The position numbers and the translations under genes were made by a program. Positions 42,769-51,239 of a DNA stretch of 59,569 nucleotides are shown piece after piece; positions within the stretch are counted from its first letter, which is position 1; every line of letters begins with the position of its first letter. The DNA is taken from assembly GCF_016900095.1 (NCBI RefSeq), contig NZ_JACJJP010000018.1, positions 1 through 59,569 of the forward strand, in the 5' to 3' direction. The stretch is from Gemmiger formicilis (GTDB lineage: Bacteria > Bacillota > Clostridia > Oscillospirales > Ruminococcaceae). The notes below the pieces were generated by a model that was not told the origin of the DNA, searched no databases, and saw only the letters and a list, made by a program, of their open reading frames with translations.

Positions 42769-42797
42769 ATTATAGCCAGCCCGTTCCCGGGTGTCAA
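42769..42797 (-). promoter_or_regulatory. Consensus promoter of the trpS T-box leader
   Basis: Perfect TTGACA (42792-42797), 17 bases, perfect TATAAT (42769-42774). The -35 overlaps the stop codon of the preceding small gene. Confidence 0.93.
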
Positions 42798-43048
42798 GCG
42801 GGGTTTTCCAGTGCCGCCAACAGCGCGGTGCGGGCCGTATCGGCATCCTTCAAAGGGTCCTGGCCGGTCAGGTAGGTCAGGGCGTCGTTCCACTCCGTTT
42901 GCGGGGCATCGCCGGGGGCGATGCCCCGCACCAGTCCGGCCAGCCTTTCCCTGCCCGCGGGGTCCAGGTATTTCAGGTCGGACAGATACTCGCAGCCCAT
43001 CTGCCGGGCCAGGGTTTCCAGCAGCGCAAAAGAATTTTTTTCCACCAT
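42794..43048 (-). CDS. Hypothetical 84-residue protein
   Basis: A short protein beginning MVEKNSFALLETLARQMG, predicted mainly helical, acidic overall, with no cysteine pair motif or membrane segment. I do not recognise a family. The ATG at 43046-43048 has AAAGGAG six bases upstream; an upstream in-frame start would add eight residues and lacks one. Its stop overlaps the trpS -35. It has its own likely promoter (43087-43116) with an operator-like dyad inside, and it is divergent from a ribbon-helix-helix regulator. Confidence 0.72.
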   Translation of the reverse strand: MVEKNSFALLETLARQMGCEYLSDLKYLDPAGRERLAGLVRGIAPGDAPQTEWNDALTYLTGQDPLKDADTARTALLAALENPA

Positions 43049-43086
43049 AGCCGTCTCCTTTGGGGATAACAAGGTCGAATACCACC

Positions 43087-43117
43087 AGTATACATCAGTT
43101 TATGTTAAAATGTAAAC
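43087..43117 (-). promoter_or_regulatory. Promoter and operator-like dyad of the 84-residue gene
   Basis: TTTACA (43111-43116), 18 bases, TATACT (43087-43092). Within it the imperfect dyad GTTTATGTT-N2-AATGTAAAC (43098-43117) overlaps the -35 and the spacer, where a repressor would block polymerase. Confidence 0.55.
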
Positions 43118-43181
43118 ATTTTTTAGTCATATTTTTCCATGTTTTGCGCGTGGATAATGGTATATAAGGTGGTGGAAAATT

Positions 43182-43361
43182 ATGGAAACCTTAAAAATCT
43201 CCAAAAAGACAGAGCCGGTCATGTTCACCATCCGGGTGGACAAATCCATCGTGGATTTTTACGACGACCTGGCCAAAAAGACCAACCGTTCCCGCAACGA
43301 GCTCATCGGCCTGGCGCTGGACTTTGCCAAGGACAAGATCCAGATCGACCCGGAGGAGTAA
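43182..43361 (+). CDS. Ribbon-helix-helix (CopG-like) protein
   Basis: A 59-residue protein. The beta strand EPVMFTIRVDKSIVDFYDDL followed by AKKTNRSRNELIGLALDFA fits the ribbon-helix-helix DNA-binding fold of CopG/Arc/MetJ type. The start at 43182-43184 has GGTGG eight bases upstream. It is divergent from the 84-residue gene and could bind the dyad at 43098-43117 (inference). No toxin-like partner is encoded next to it, so it is not an obvious antitoxin. It ends 15 bases before the gltX promoter. Confidence 0.82.
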   Translation: METLKISKKTEPVMFTIRVDKSIVDFYDDLAKKTNRSRNELIGLALDFAKDKIQIDPEE

Positions 43362-43376
43362 AATGTCCTTCTTTGG

Positions 43377-43405
43377 TTGACAAACCCTCCCCCGGCCGCT
43401 AAACT
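43377..43405 (+). promoter_or_regulatory. Promoter of gltX
   Basis: Perfect TTGACA (43377-43382), 17 bases, TAAACT (43400-43405). Confidence 0.78.
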
Positions 43406-43445
43406 GAGGGATAGACAACAGTTTTTTACAGGGGGAAGTTAGTTT

Positions 43446-44891
43446 ATGGCCAACACCGTACGCACCCGCTTTGCGCCGTCCCCCACGGGCTATATGCACG
43501 TGGGCAACCTGCGCACCGCGCTGTACACCTATCTGCAGGCCCGCCACAACGGCGGCACCTTTATCCTGCGCATTGAGGACACCGACCAGGGCCGCCTGGT
43601 GGAAGGTGCCACCGACATCATCTACAACACCCTGAAGGCCACCGGCCTGACCTGGGACGAAGGCCCGGACATCGGCGGCCCGGTGGGCCCCTATGTGCAG
43701 AGCCAGCGCATGGGCATGTTCAAGCAGTATGCCGAAGAGCTGGTGCGCAAGGGCGAAGCTTACTACTGCTTCTGCACCAACGAGCGGCTGGAGGCCATGC
43801 ACGAAAGCCAGAAGGCCGCCGGCGAGATGACCCACTACGACGGGCACTGCCGCAACCTGTCCCAGGAGGAAGTGGAAGCCAAGCTGGCCGCCGGGGAACC
43901 CTATGTCATCCGGCAGAAGATCCCCACCGAGGGCAAGACCGCCTTTGACGACCTGGTCTTCGGGCACATCGAGGTGGACAACAGCGAGCTGGACGACCAG
44001 ATTCTTCTGAAGAGCGACGGCATGCCCACCTACAACTTTGCCAACGTGGTGGACGACCATCTCATGGGCATCACCCATGTCATCCGCGGCAGCGAGTATC
44101 TGTCCAGCACCCCCAAGTACAACCTTCTGTACAAGGCCTTCGGCTGGGAGATTCCCACCTACATCCACTGCCCGCCGGTGATGAAGGACGCCCAGCACAA
44201 GCTGTCCAAGCGCAACGGCGACGCCAGCTACCAGGATCTGGTGGCCAAGGGCTATCTGCCCGCGGCGGTGCTGAACTATCTGCTGCTGCTGGGCTGGGCC
44301 CCCGAGGGCGAACAGGAGATCTTCAACCTGGACGAGATGATCCGCATCTGGGACCCCACCCGCATTTCCAAGTCCCCGGCCATCTTTGACCCGCTGAAGC
44401 TGCGGGCCATCAACGCCGCCTACATCCGGGCCCTGCCGGCCGAGGAATTCCGCCGTCTGGCCGACCCCTTCATCGACCAGGCCGTGCACCGGGACATTGA
44501 CCGGGATCTGCTGTGCGCCAACCTGCAGCCCCGGTGCGAGGTACTGGAGGACATTCCGCCCCAGCTGGACTTCTTTGACGCGGTGCTGCCCTTTGACGCC
44601 GAGCTCTACCGCAACAAGAAGCAGAAGACCACCCCGGAATCCGCCAAGGAAGCCCTGGAGGCCCTGCTGCCGGTGCTGGAAAACGAAACCGACTGGAACC
44701 GGGACGCCATCTTCGAGGTCTGCCGCAGCAAGGCCGAGGCGATGGAGAAGAAGAACGGCTGGCTGCTGTATCCTTTGGGCATCGCCCTTTCGGGCAAATC
44801 CCGCACCCCGGGCGGCGGCACCGATCTGGCCGCCATGCTGGGCAAGGAGGAAACCCTGGCCCGTCTGCGCGCCGCTCTGGCCGCGCTGTGA
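43446..44891 (+). CDS. gltX: Glutamyl-tRNA synthetase
   Basis: GltX charges tRNA-Glu. The protein has 481 residues, as expected. The class I signature is RFAPSPTGYMHVGNLRTALY, with HVGN in place of HIGH; the KMSKS-like loop is HKLSKRNGD. RIEDTDQGR and SDGMPTYNFANVVDDHLMGI are characteristic. The C-terminal anticodon-binding domain ends at the terminator before galE. GGGGGAAG precedes the ATG. No T-box is seen in its short leader. Confidence 0.97.
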   Translation: MANTVRTRFAPSPTGYMHVGNLRTALYTYLQARHNGGTFILRIEDTDQGRLVEGATDIIYNTLKATGLTWDEGPDIGGPVGPYVQSQRMGMFKQYAEELVRKGEAYYCFCTNERLEAMHESQKAAGEMTHYDGHCRNLSQEEVEAKLAAGEPYVIRQKIPTEGKTAFDDLVFGHIEVDNSELDDQILLKSDGMPTYNFANVVDDHLMGITHVIRGSEYLSSTPKYNLLYKAFGWEIPTYIHCPPVMKDAQHKLSKRNGDASYQDLVAKGYLPAAVLNYLLLLGWAPEGEQEIFNLDEMIRIWDPTRISKSPAIFDPLKLRAINAAYIRALPAEEFRRLADPFIDQAVHRDIDRDLLCANLQPRCEVLEDIPPQLDFFDAVLPFDAELYRNKKQKTTPESAKEALEALLPVLENETDWNRDAIFEVCRSKAEAMEKKNGWLLYPLGIALSGKSRTPGGGTDLAAMLGKEETLARLRAALAAL

Positions 44892-44918
44892 CGGCTACGC
44901 CAAAATGAAATAAACGGA

Positions 44919-44952
44919 AAAACCGCCGCAGGAAGTTCCTGCAGCGGTTTTG
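44919..44952. terminator. Bidirectional terminator between gltX and galE
   Basis: AACCGCCGCAGGAA pairs with TTCCTGCAGCGGTT with one mismatch and flanking A- and T-runs; it serves gltX on the plus strand and galE on the minus strand. Confidence 0.88.
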
Positions 44953-44968
44953 TTTTGCTTATAAAGGC

Positions 44969-45997
44969 TTACTCGGCTTTGGTCTTGTAGCCGTCGGGGT
45001 TATGGCTCTGCCAGTTCCAGCTGTCGCGGCACATCTCCTCGATGCCGTACTGGGCTTCCCAGCCCAGTTCCCGCTTGGCCTTGCTGGGATCGCACCAGCA
45101 TTCGGCGATGTCGCCGGGGCGGCGGGGATCGATGACGTAGGGCAGGTCCTTGCCGCAGGCCTTGCTGAACGCCTTGATCACGTCCAGCACGCTGTAGCCG
45201 TGACCGGTGCCCAGGTTGCAGATGAACAGGCCGGGCTTTTCCTGCAGCTTATGTACCGCCGCCACATGGCCGCGGGCCAGATCCACCACGTGGATGTAGT
45301 CACGCACGCCGGTGCCGTCCGGGGTGGGATAGTCATTGCCGTAGACATGGACTTTCTCCAGCTTGCCCACGGCCACCTTGGCGATGTAGGGCACCAGGTT
45401 GTTGGGAATGCCGTTGGGGTCTTCGCCGATGAGGCCGGAGGGATGGGCGCCGATGGGGTTGAAGTAGCGCAGCAGGGCCACGTTCAACTCGGGGTCCGCC
45501 TTGCAGCAGTCGGTGAGGATGCGCTCGGTGAAGACCTTGGTGGTGCCGTAGGGGTTGGTGGTGGCACCGGTGGGGAAATCTTCCCGGATGGGCACGCTGG
45601 CGGGGTCGCCGTAGACGGTGGCCGAGGAGGAGAAGATGATATTGTGGCAGCCGTAGTGGCGCATCACGTCCAGGATGGTCAGGGTGCAGCCCAGGTTGTT
45701 GGAGTAGTACTCAATGGGCTTGGAGACGCTCTCCCCCACCGCCTTGTAGGCAGCGAACTGGATGACACATTCGATGCCGGGGTTCTCCCGGAAGATGGCA
45801 TCCACAGCGTCATGGTCGGTCATGTCTGCCTCAATGAAGCGGAAATCCTTGCCGGTGATTTGTTTGACGCGGGCAAGCGCTTCGGGGCTGGCGTTGTAGA
45901 GGTTGTCCGCCACCACGATGTCGTACCCGGCATTCAGGAGTTCGACGCAGGTATGGCTGCCGATGTAGCCGGCGCCGCCACTGACCAGAATGGACAT
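44969..45997 (-). CDS. galE: UDP-glucose 4-epimerase
   Basis: GalE interconverts UDP-glucose and UDP-galactose. The protein has 342 residues. The NAD motif is VSGGAGYIGSHTCVELL, the catalytic region is SSSATVYGDP, and the YxxxK stretch is NPYGTTKVFTERIL. DGTGVRDYIHVVDLARGH and LGTGHGYSVLDV are strongly conserved. The start at 45995-45997 follows AAAGGAG. It lies about 125 bases after the AraC gene and has no convincing promoter of its own. It can supply UDP-Gal for surface glycans. Confidence 0.97.
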   Translation of the reverse strand: MSILVSGGAGYIGSHTCVELLNAGYDIVVADNLYNASPEALARVKQITGKDFRFIEADMTDHDAVDAIFRENPGIECVIQFAAYKAVGESVSKPIEYYSNNLGCTLTILDVMRHYGCHNIIFSSSATVYGDPASVPIREDFPTGATTNPYGTTKVFTERILTDCCKADPELNVALLRYFNPIGAHPSGLIGEDPNGIPNNLVPYIAKVAVGKLEKVHVYGNDYPTPDGTGVRDYIHVVDLARGHVAAVHKLQEKPGLFICNLGTGHGYSVLDVIKAFSKACGKDLPYVIDPRRPGDIAECWCDPSKAKRELGWEAQYGIEEMCRDSWNWQSHNPDGYKTKAE

Positions 45998-46121
45998 AAT
46001 GAACGCTCCTTTACAATTTTTATAAATTTGTTGCAAGCGGTCTTACACGGTCCGCTTTCTTGCCTTTATTTTATACCGAACCGTCCATATTTTAGAATAG
46101 ACGTTTCAGCATTTGCCATGC

Positions 46122-47012
46122 CTATTTGTTGCACAGATGCAAAGGCTGCGGGTCCTTGCGGTAGGCGGTGGGGGTCTGGCCGGTCAGGGCCCGGAACCGC
46201 TGGGAAAAATAAGAAACCGAGGAGTATCCCAGCATGCGGGCCACCTCGCCGGGGGTGTAGCCCTGGGCCAGCAGGGTGCCGGCCCGCTCCACCTTGAGGC
46301 AGGCGTAATACCCGTGGGGGGAAAGGCCGGTCCTGGCCCGGAACGCCTGCTGCAATGCCACACGGCCGCAGCCCAGCGCATGGCAGATCTGGGCCAGGTC
46401 GGGTTCCTCGTCCATATGTTCGGAAAAATACAGCCGGGCCGCATCCACCAGGGCACGCTGGTTCTGCTCCGCCAGGGTGCGGGGGGACAGCTTGCGGCCG
46501 CCCCGGCGCAGCCGCCGGGCGGTGAGCCAGAGGAACTGTTCCAGGTACAGCTGCAGCAGCCGGGGCGCGCCGAAAGGCGGATCCGGCCGGGGGGTGGGTT
46601 CCCGCCCCGGTTCGGAGCGCAGCCAGGTTTCCCGCACCGTATCAGCCAGCAGGCGCAGCACGTTTTTTTCCACCGCATTCACCCGGATGAGCCGGTTGCG
46701 GAAGATATCCAGCGTGGTGCCGGAAGCCCGGAAAGCCACCCGCAGCACTTCGGGGGGCACTTCCCCCGCGGCCCGCATGGACCAGGTTTCCTCCGGCTGG
46801 TGGATCATGGCCCGCCCCGCCCGCAGCAGGATGGGGCGGCCGTCGGTGATCTCCTCGATGACGCCGTCCATCACATACACCAACTGCCACACTTCGCACA
46901 GGCGGGTGGGCAGGGTATCCCCCACACGCCATTCGGCGGCGGTGGCCGCCTGAATTCCCTGCAATTGCAGGGTGGGACTTTCTTTGACGGCTGTCGCCGT
47001 GGGCACAGCCAT
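46122..47012 (-). CDS. AraC-family transcriptional regulator
   Basis: A 296-residue regulator. The N-terminal cupin-like sensing domain contains LCEVWQLVYVMDGVIEEITDG and MIHQPEETWSM. The C-terminal pair of helix-turn-helix motifs runs from PDLAQICHALGCGRVALQQAF to GEVARMLGYSSVSYFSQRFR, ending ALTGQTPTAYRKD as in the AraC/XylS family. AAAAGGAGG precedes the ATG at 47010-47012. It is 16 bases after the metalloprotease lipoprotein and probably in the same transcript. Ligand and targets are unknown. Confidence 0.92.
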   Translation of the reverse strand: MAVPTATAVKESPTLQLQGIQAATAAEWRVGDTLPTRLCEVWQLVYVMDGVIEEITDGRPILLRAGRAMIHQPEETWSMRAAGEVPPEVLRVAFRASGTTLDIFRNRLIRVNAVEKNVLRLLADTVRETWLRSEPGREPTPRPDPPFGAPRLLQLYLEQFLWLTARRLRRGGRKLSPRTLAEQNQRALVDAARLYFSEHMDEEPDLAQICHALGCGRVALQQAFRARTGLSPHGYYACLKVERAGTLLAQGYTPGEVARMLGYSSVSYFSQRFRALTGQTPTAYRKDPQPLHLCNK

Positions 47013-47028
47013 GGGCGTTGCCTCCTTT

Positions 47029-48045
47029 TTACGCAGCCACCACCCCGTCGTCAAAACGGTCGGTGGCGGTTCCCTCGTCCAGGCGGAAGGTGCCGGGCGG
47101 GTCCATGGTGACCAGGGGGAACCGTTCCATCCCCGGGAAGGAATCCGCCAGCCCCAGCCGGTAGGCGGTCAGGGGGCTGATCTCCTTGTGGATGACCTCG
47201 TATTCCAGCGACCCGTCGGTGGCGTAGGTGTCATGCATGATCTCGTCCGGCCAGTTCCGGGCCACATAGTCCACCAGTTCCCGGCTGACAAACAGATCAT
47301 TGCTGCCGTTGTACAGGTCCGGCGCGCCGAACAGATGCAAAATCTCGTGGGCATAGACCGCCGGGCCGTCAAAGGTGCCGGGTTCAAAGAAGACGTTGTC
47401 CTTGTACAGGCAGCAGTACTCGTTGAAGTAGTAGCCCCCGTCTTCCAGGTAATGGACCATGGTGAAGGAGCACCCCGCCACCGGCAGAAACACCAGGAAC
47501 CCGATGTTGGTGGTGCCGTAGGTTTCGGCCAGGTCGGCGGTGTTCAGTTCCCCGCACACCTTGTCCATATCCTCGTAGAAGGCCTGGCCCTCGTCCGACT
47601 CCTCCCCGCCCACAAAGCCGGGTTCATAGTCCAGGACGGTCATCAGGTCTTCCCCGTAATAGAGGGTGGGGGCGGCGTTGTAGGCCGCTGCCTGCTGGGT
47701 GATCCAGTCCACCGCCACCTCCAGATTCTGCTGGCTGCGGGCGATTCCCTCCTCGGTCCAGCCGGGGCCGTCGGGCTGCTGCAGGTAAACGCTGTACAGC
47801 ACGCAGGGCCAGGCCAGCAGCCCGGCGCTGCCGTATTTCTGCTGGGCAGCGGTCAGGCCGTCGGTCCACAGGGTACCGGGCTGGGTGGGCTGGGGTTCCG
47901 GGGTGGGGGTTTCGGGTTCGGACAGGTCCGGCATCTGCTCCAGGCGGCTGCCGGGACCGCGGGCGTAGGAAAGATCCCCCCGGGCGCAGCCCACCAGCAG
48001 CAAGGCTGCCAGCAGCAGCGCCGGGCTCCGCAAACGTGGTTTCAT
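47029..48045 (-). CDS. Lipoprotein zinc metalloprotease-like (HExxHxxGxxD)
   Basis: A 338-residue exported lipoprotein. The signal MKPRLRSPALLLAALLLVGC has its lipobox at 17-20, with Cys20 lipidated. A proline- and threonine-rich linker follows. The motif HEILHLFGAPD (233-243) gives the zinc ligands His233 and His237, with Asp243 as possible third ligand, as in snapalysin-type metalloproteases. The family cannot be named with certainty. The start at 48043-48045 follows GAGGAGG. It lies 25 bases after the Clp ATPase gene and before the AraC gene, so the three are likely co-transcribed. Confidence 0.83.
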   Translation of the reverse strand: MKPRLRSPALLLAALLLVGCARGDLSYARGPGSRLEQMPDLSEPETPTPEPQPTQPGTLWTDGLTAAQQKYGSAGLLAWPCVLYSVYLQQPDGPGWTEEGIARSQQNLEVAVDWITQQAAAYNAAPTLYYGEDLMTVLDYEPGFVGGEESDEGQAFYEDMDKVCGELNTADLAETYGTTNIGFLVFLPVAGCSFTMVHYLEDGGYYFNEYCCLYKDNVFFEPGTFDGPAVYAHEILHLFGAPDLYNGSNDLFVSRELVDYVARNWPDEIMHDTYATDGSLEYEVIHKEISPLTAYRLGLADSFPGMERFPLVTMDPPGTFRLDEGTATDRFDDGVVAA

Positions 48046-48070
48046 CCGCACCTCCTCAGGGTGTCAAAGG

Positions 48071-50362
48071 TCAGGAAGGCAGTTTCAGCCGCGGGGTGCC
48101 GTCCTCCGCCGCTTCCAGGGTGATGGTGGCGCCGCCAGCCAGCCGGCCGTCGATGAGGGCTTCGGCCACCGGGTCTTCCAGGGTCTTGCGGATGGTACGC
48201 CGCAGTTCCCGGGCACCAAACCGGGTGGAGGTGGCCTTGACGATGGCGGTGAGGGCCTCGGGGCCGTATGCCAGGGTCAGGCCGCGGGCGGACAGACCGG
48301 GACGGTATTCCTCCAGCATGAGGGCGGCGATCTTTTCCAGGTCGGCCTGCTCCAGCGGGCGGAAGGTGATGACCTCATCCACACGGCCCAGGAACTCGGG
48401 GCGCAGGAACTCCTGCAAGGCTTTCATGCTCTTGTCGTGGGAGGCCTGCTCGGCGGTGCGGTTGAAGCCGGTGGCGCCGGTGCGGTCGGTGGAACCGGCG
48501 TTGGAGGTCATGCAGATGACCGTGTTGGAGAAATCCACCACACGGCCCTGGGCGTCGTTGATCTTGCCTTCGTCCAGAATCTGCAGAAGAATGTTCATCA
48601 CATCGGGGTGGGCCTTTTCGATCTCGTCAAAGAGCACCACGCTGTAGGGGCGGCGGCGCACCTTCTCGGTGAGCTGGCCGGCCTCGTCATAACCCACGTA
48701 GCCCGGGGGCGAACCGATCAGGCGGGACACCGTGTGCTTTTCCATATACTCGCTCATGTCGATGGAGATCAGCGGGTCCACCGTGTCAAAGAGCTGGCTG
48801 GCCAGCTGTTTGACCAGTTCGGTCTTGCCCACGCCGGTGGGGCCCACAAAGATGAAGCTGGCGGGGCGATGCCGGCCGGACAGGTCCGCCCGGGCCCGCT
48901 TGACCGCCTGGGCCACGCTGTGCACGGCCTCGTCCTGGCCGATGATGTGCTCTTTCAGGGCCGCTTCCAGCCCCTGCAGGCGGCCGTACTCGCTCTCCTT
49001 GATCTTGACGGCAGGAATGCCGGTCCACAGTTCCACCACCTTGGCCACGTCGTCCAGGGTCACCTGGATGTCCGCCACCTGCAGTTCCAGGGCGGGCAGA
49101 CGTTCCCGCTGGCGGGCCAGCTCGGTCTTGGTCTTGGCCAGCTCCTCATAGTCGATGGCTGCATCGGCGCTGTCCCCGTCGGGGTTTTCCAGGTCGTGCT
49201 CCTTCTCCTCCAGCTCGGCAATGCTGCGCTGCAGGTTGAACAGCTCGGTGATCTCGGGATGGCGCAGGTTGCAGCAGGCGCAGGCTTCGTCCAGCAGGTC
49301 GATGGCCTTGTCGGGCAGGTACCGGTCGGTGATGTACCGCTCGGACAGCTGCACCACGCTGGTGACGATGGCGTCGGGCACCCGCACGCAGTGGTGCTTT
49401 TCGTAGTAGGAGCGCACCCCGCGGATGACCTCGATGGCATCGTTGAGGGAGGGTTCCTCCACCTTGATGGGCTGGAACCGGCGTTCCAGGGCGGAATCCT
49501 TCTCGATATACTTGCGGTATTCGGTGAAGGTGGTGGCGCCGATGACCTGCACCTGGCCCCGGGACAGGGCGGGTTTCATGATGTTGGCGGCGTTCATGGC
49601 GCCGTCGGAATCACCGGCGCCCACAATGTTGTGGATTTCGTCGATGAAGAGAATCACATTGCCGGCGGCCTTGATCTCGCTGAGCAGGCCCTTGACCCGC
49701 TGTTCGAACTGGCCGCGGAACTGGGTGCCGGCCACCAGGGCGGTCAGGTCCAGCAGATAGATTTCCTTGTCCTGCAGCCGGGCGGGAACCTGGCCCGCGG
49801 CAATGCGCTCGGCCAGACCTTCCGCAATGGCGGTCTTGCCCACGCCGGCCTCGCCGATCAGGCAGGGATTGTTTTTCTGGCGGCGGCAGAGAATCTGGAT
49901 GGCGCGGTAGATTTCCCGGTCGCGGCCGATGATGCGGTCCAGACGGCCTTCCTTGGCCTTTTTGGTCAGATTTTCACAATAGGTATCCAGGTATTTGCGG
50001 CGGGGCGGCTTTTCCTTCTTGGAGTTTTTCTTGCCGGACTGCCCTTCCTTGCTTTCGGCGGGGGCGCCGAAACCAAAGGGGAAGGCCGGGCTGCCGCCGG
50101 GCACAAAATCGTCGTCTTCTTCGCCTTCGGTGGGCATGAGGGCGCCGGACTGCCCCGCTTCCTCCAGGAAGCTGGCCATGCGCTCCTCCATGTTTTCCAG
50201 ATCCTGATCGGACATGCCGAAGCGCTCCATCAGGTCATCCACCGGTTTGATGTGCATCGCCTTGGCACAGCTCAGGCAGTAGCCTTCCTGAATGGGTTTG
50301 CCGTCCTCGATGCGCTGTATAAATACCACTGCGGTACGTTTTTTGCAGCGGACACACAACAT
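48071..50362 (-). CDS. clpE: Clp ATPase with N-terminal zinc finger (ClpE-like)
   Basis: A 763-residue HSP100 unfoldase with two AAA modules. The N-terminus has [13 protein letters not shown] and [10 protein letters not shown], a zinc finger of the ClpE/McsA type, in place of the ClpC repeat domain. The first module has Walker [19 protein letters not shown] and Walker [15 protein letters not shown]; the second has [15 protein letters not shown] and [15 protein letters not shown] loop reading ATGFN lies at the ClpP-contact position, where IGF or VGF is usual. It should work with ClpP in protein quality control. No CtsR box is apparent at its promoter. Confidence 0.92.
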   Translation of the reverse strand: MLCVRCKKRTAVVFIQRIEDGKPIQEGYCLSCAKAMHIKPVDDLMERFGMSDQDLENMEERMASFLEEAGQSGALMPTEGEEDDDFVPGGSPAFPFGFGAPAESKEGQSGKKNSKKEKPPRRKYLDTYCENLTKKAKEGRLDRIIGRDREIYRAIQILCRRQKNNPCLIGEAGVGKTAIAEGLAERIAAGQVPARLQDKEIYLLDLTALVAGTQFRGQFEQRVKGLLSEIKAAGNVILFIDEIHNIVGAGDSDGAMNAANIMKPALSRGQVQVIGATTFTEYRKYIEKDSALERRFQPIKVEEPSLNDAIEVIRGVRSYYEKHHCVRVPDAIVTSVVQLSERYITDRYLPDKAIDLLDEACACCNLRHPEITELFNLQRSIAELEEKEHDLENPDGDSADAAIDYEELAKTKTELARQRERLPALELQVADIQVTLDDVAKVVELWTGIPAVKIKESEYGRLQGLEAALKEHIIGQDEAVHSVAQAVKRARADLSGRHRPASFIFVGPTGVGKTELVKQLASQLFDTVDPLISIDMSEYMEKHTVSRLIGSPPGYVGYDEAGQLTEKVRRRPYSVVLFDEIEKAHPDVMNILLQILDEGKINDAQGRVVDFSNTVICMTSNAGSTDRTGATGFNRTAEQASHDKSMKALQEFLRPEFLGRVDEVITFRPLEQADLEKIAALMLEEYRPGLSARGLTLAYGPEALTAIVKATSTRFGARELRRTIRKTLEDPVAEALIDGRLAGGATITLEAAEDGTPRLKLPS

Positions 50363-50417
50363 ATACTCTCACCTCTTTCTGGCGGCCCCATGGGAAAAAC
50401 AGGCCGCCTTAAGAACC

Positions 50418-50446
50418 ATTATCCCCCTGCAAAGCCCCTTTTGCAA
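50418..50446 (-). promoter_or_regulatory. Promoter of clpE
   Basis: TTGCAA (50441-50446), 17 bases, GATAAT (50418-50423). CCCCCGC and GCAGGGG around it can pair. No tandem GGTCAAA (CtsR) or CIRCE-like repeat is seen in the 157 bases between cvpA and clpE. Confidence 0.6.
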
Positions 50447-50519
50447 GGGCGCGGGGGCAATGTTCAGATATTGTTCATAGCGACAACATGGTTTATTCAT
50501 GCCCGGGGGCATGGGATTT

Positions 50520-51194
50520 TCAGTAATAGATCGTAAAGGGGTTGAGCCCCGCCAGCAAGCCGTAGATGGCGCTTTTGCCCAAGGCGGCGCTGCTCAGGAA
50601 TTCGATCTGGCCGTTGCTGAGCATGCTGAGCAGCCACAGTCCCAGGGACAGCAGCCAGCAGTTGAGCAGGCCGGACAGCGCCCCCAGCACCAGGCCCAGA
50701 AGCCGGTTCAGGCCGCCCACCAGGGGAATGGCGTTGCAGCCACGCATGGCCCAGGCCAGAGCCCGGAACACCCAGCGCACCACCAGGCAGACCACCAGGA
50801 ACAGAATGACCTGGATCAGGGGCAACACGATGGGTTCCAGCACCTCCACCACGTGGGGGGTGGCTTCGCCGGAAATCTCGGTCAGGGTGCCGGCCAGGGC
50901 GTTGCGGATGGTTTCGGGCAAAAAGGACAGTCCCTGCACCGCCGCGGCCACATCGCCGCCGCTTTCGGCCAGGGCAGCCGAGACCTTCTGGGCGATGGCT
51001 TCGCCCACGTAGTTGTTGTAGATGACCGGACCGGCGGCCCGGGCCACCCACACGGCCCCGAAGATGCTGACCACGGCGCCGGCCAGCAGCACCAGCGAAG
51101 ACAGAAATCCCCGTTTCCAGCCGTAGAGGGCCGTCAGAAACAGGATGACGGCAAACAGAATGTCATACAGTAAGCCTGTGATGGAATAGCTCAT
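50520..51194 (-). CDS. CvpA-family membrane protein
   Basis: A 224-residue protein with four to five hydrophobic segments, of the CvpA (colicin V production) family. Segments are near ILFAVILFLTALYGWKRGFL, VLLAGAVVSIFGAVWVA, VLPLIQVILFLVVCLVVRWV and LLGLVLGALSGLLNCWLL. The family's GWKRGF and GGLNRLLGLVLG motifs are present. It is linked to peptidoglycan and membrane processes, but its function is not fixed. It ends the ruvC operon, 45 bases after the DUF5711 gene. AGAGGAAAAC precedes the ATG. Confidence 0.88.
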   Translation of the reverse strand: MSYSITGLLYDILFAVILFLTALYGWKRGFLSSLVLLAGAVVSIFGAVWVARAAGPVIYNNYVGEAIAQKVSAALAESGGDVAAAVQGLSFLPETIRNALAGTLTEISGEATPHVVEVLEPIVLPLIQVILFLVVCLVVRWVFRALAWAMRGCNAIPLVGGLNRLLGLVLGALSGLLNCWLLSLGLWLLSMLSNGQIEFLSSAALGKSAIYGLLAGLNPFTIYY

Positions 51195-51239
51195 TTTGTT
51201 TTCCTCTTTGATAATTCTACAGTTTGTATATTCTGGCGG

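Noticed and set aside
43182-43361. RHH protein as an antitoxin
   Set aside because: No toxin-like gene is next to it. The neighbour is divergent, and its sequence shows no toxin features.
43362-43445. T-box leader for gltX
   Set aside because: The leader is only about 35 bases long and has no T-box motif.
50363-50519. CtsR or CIRCE control site in front of clpE
   Set aside because: I looked for GGTCAAA tandem repeats and the CIRCE inverted repeat and found neither.
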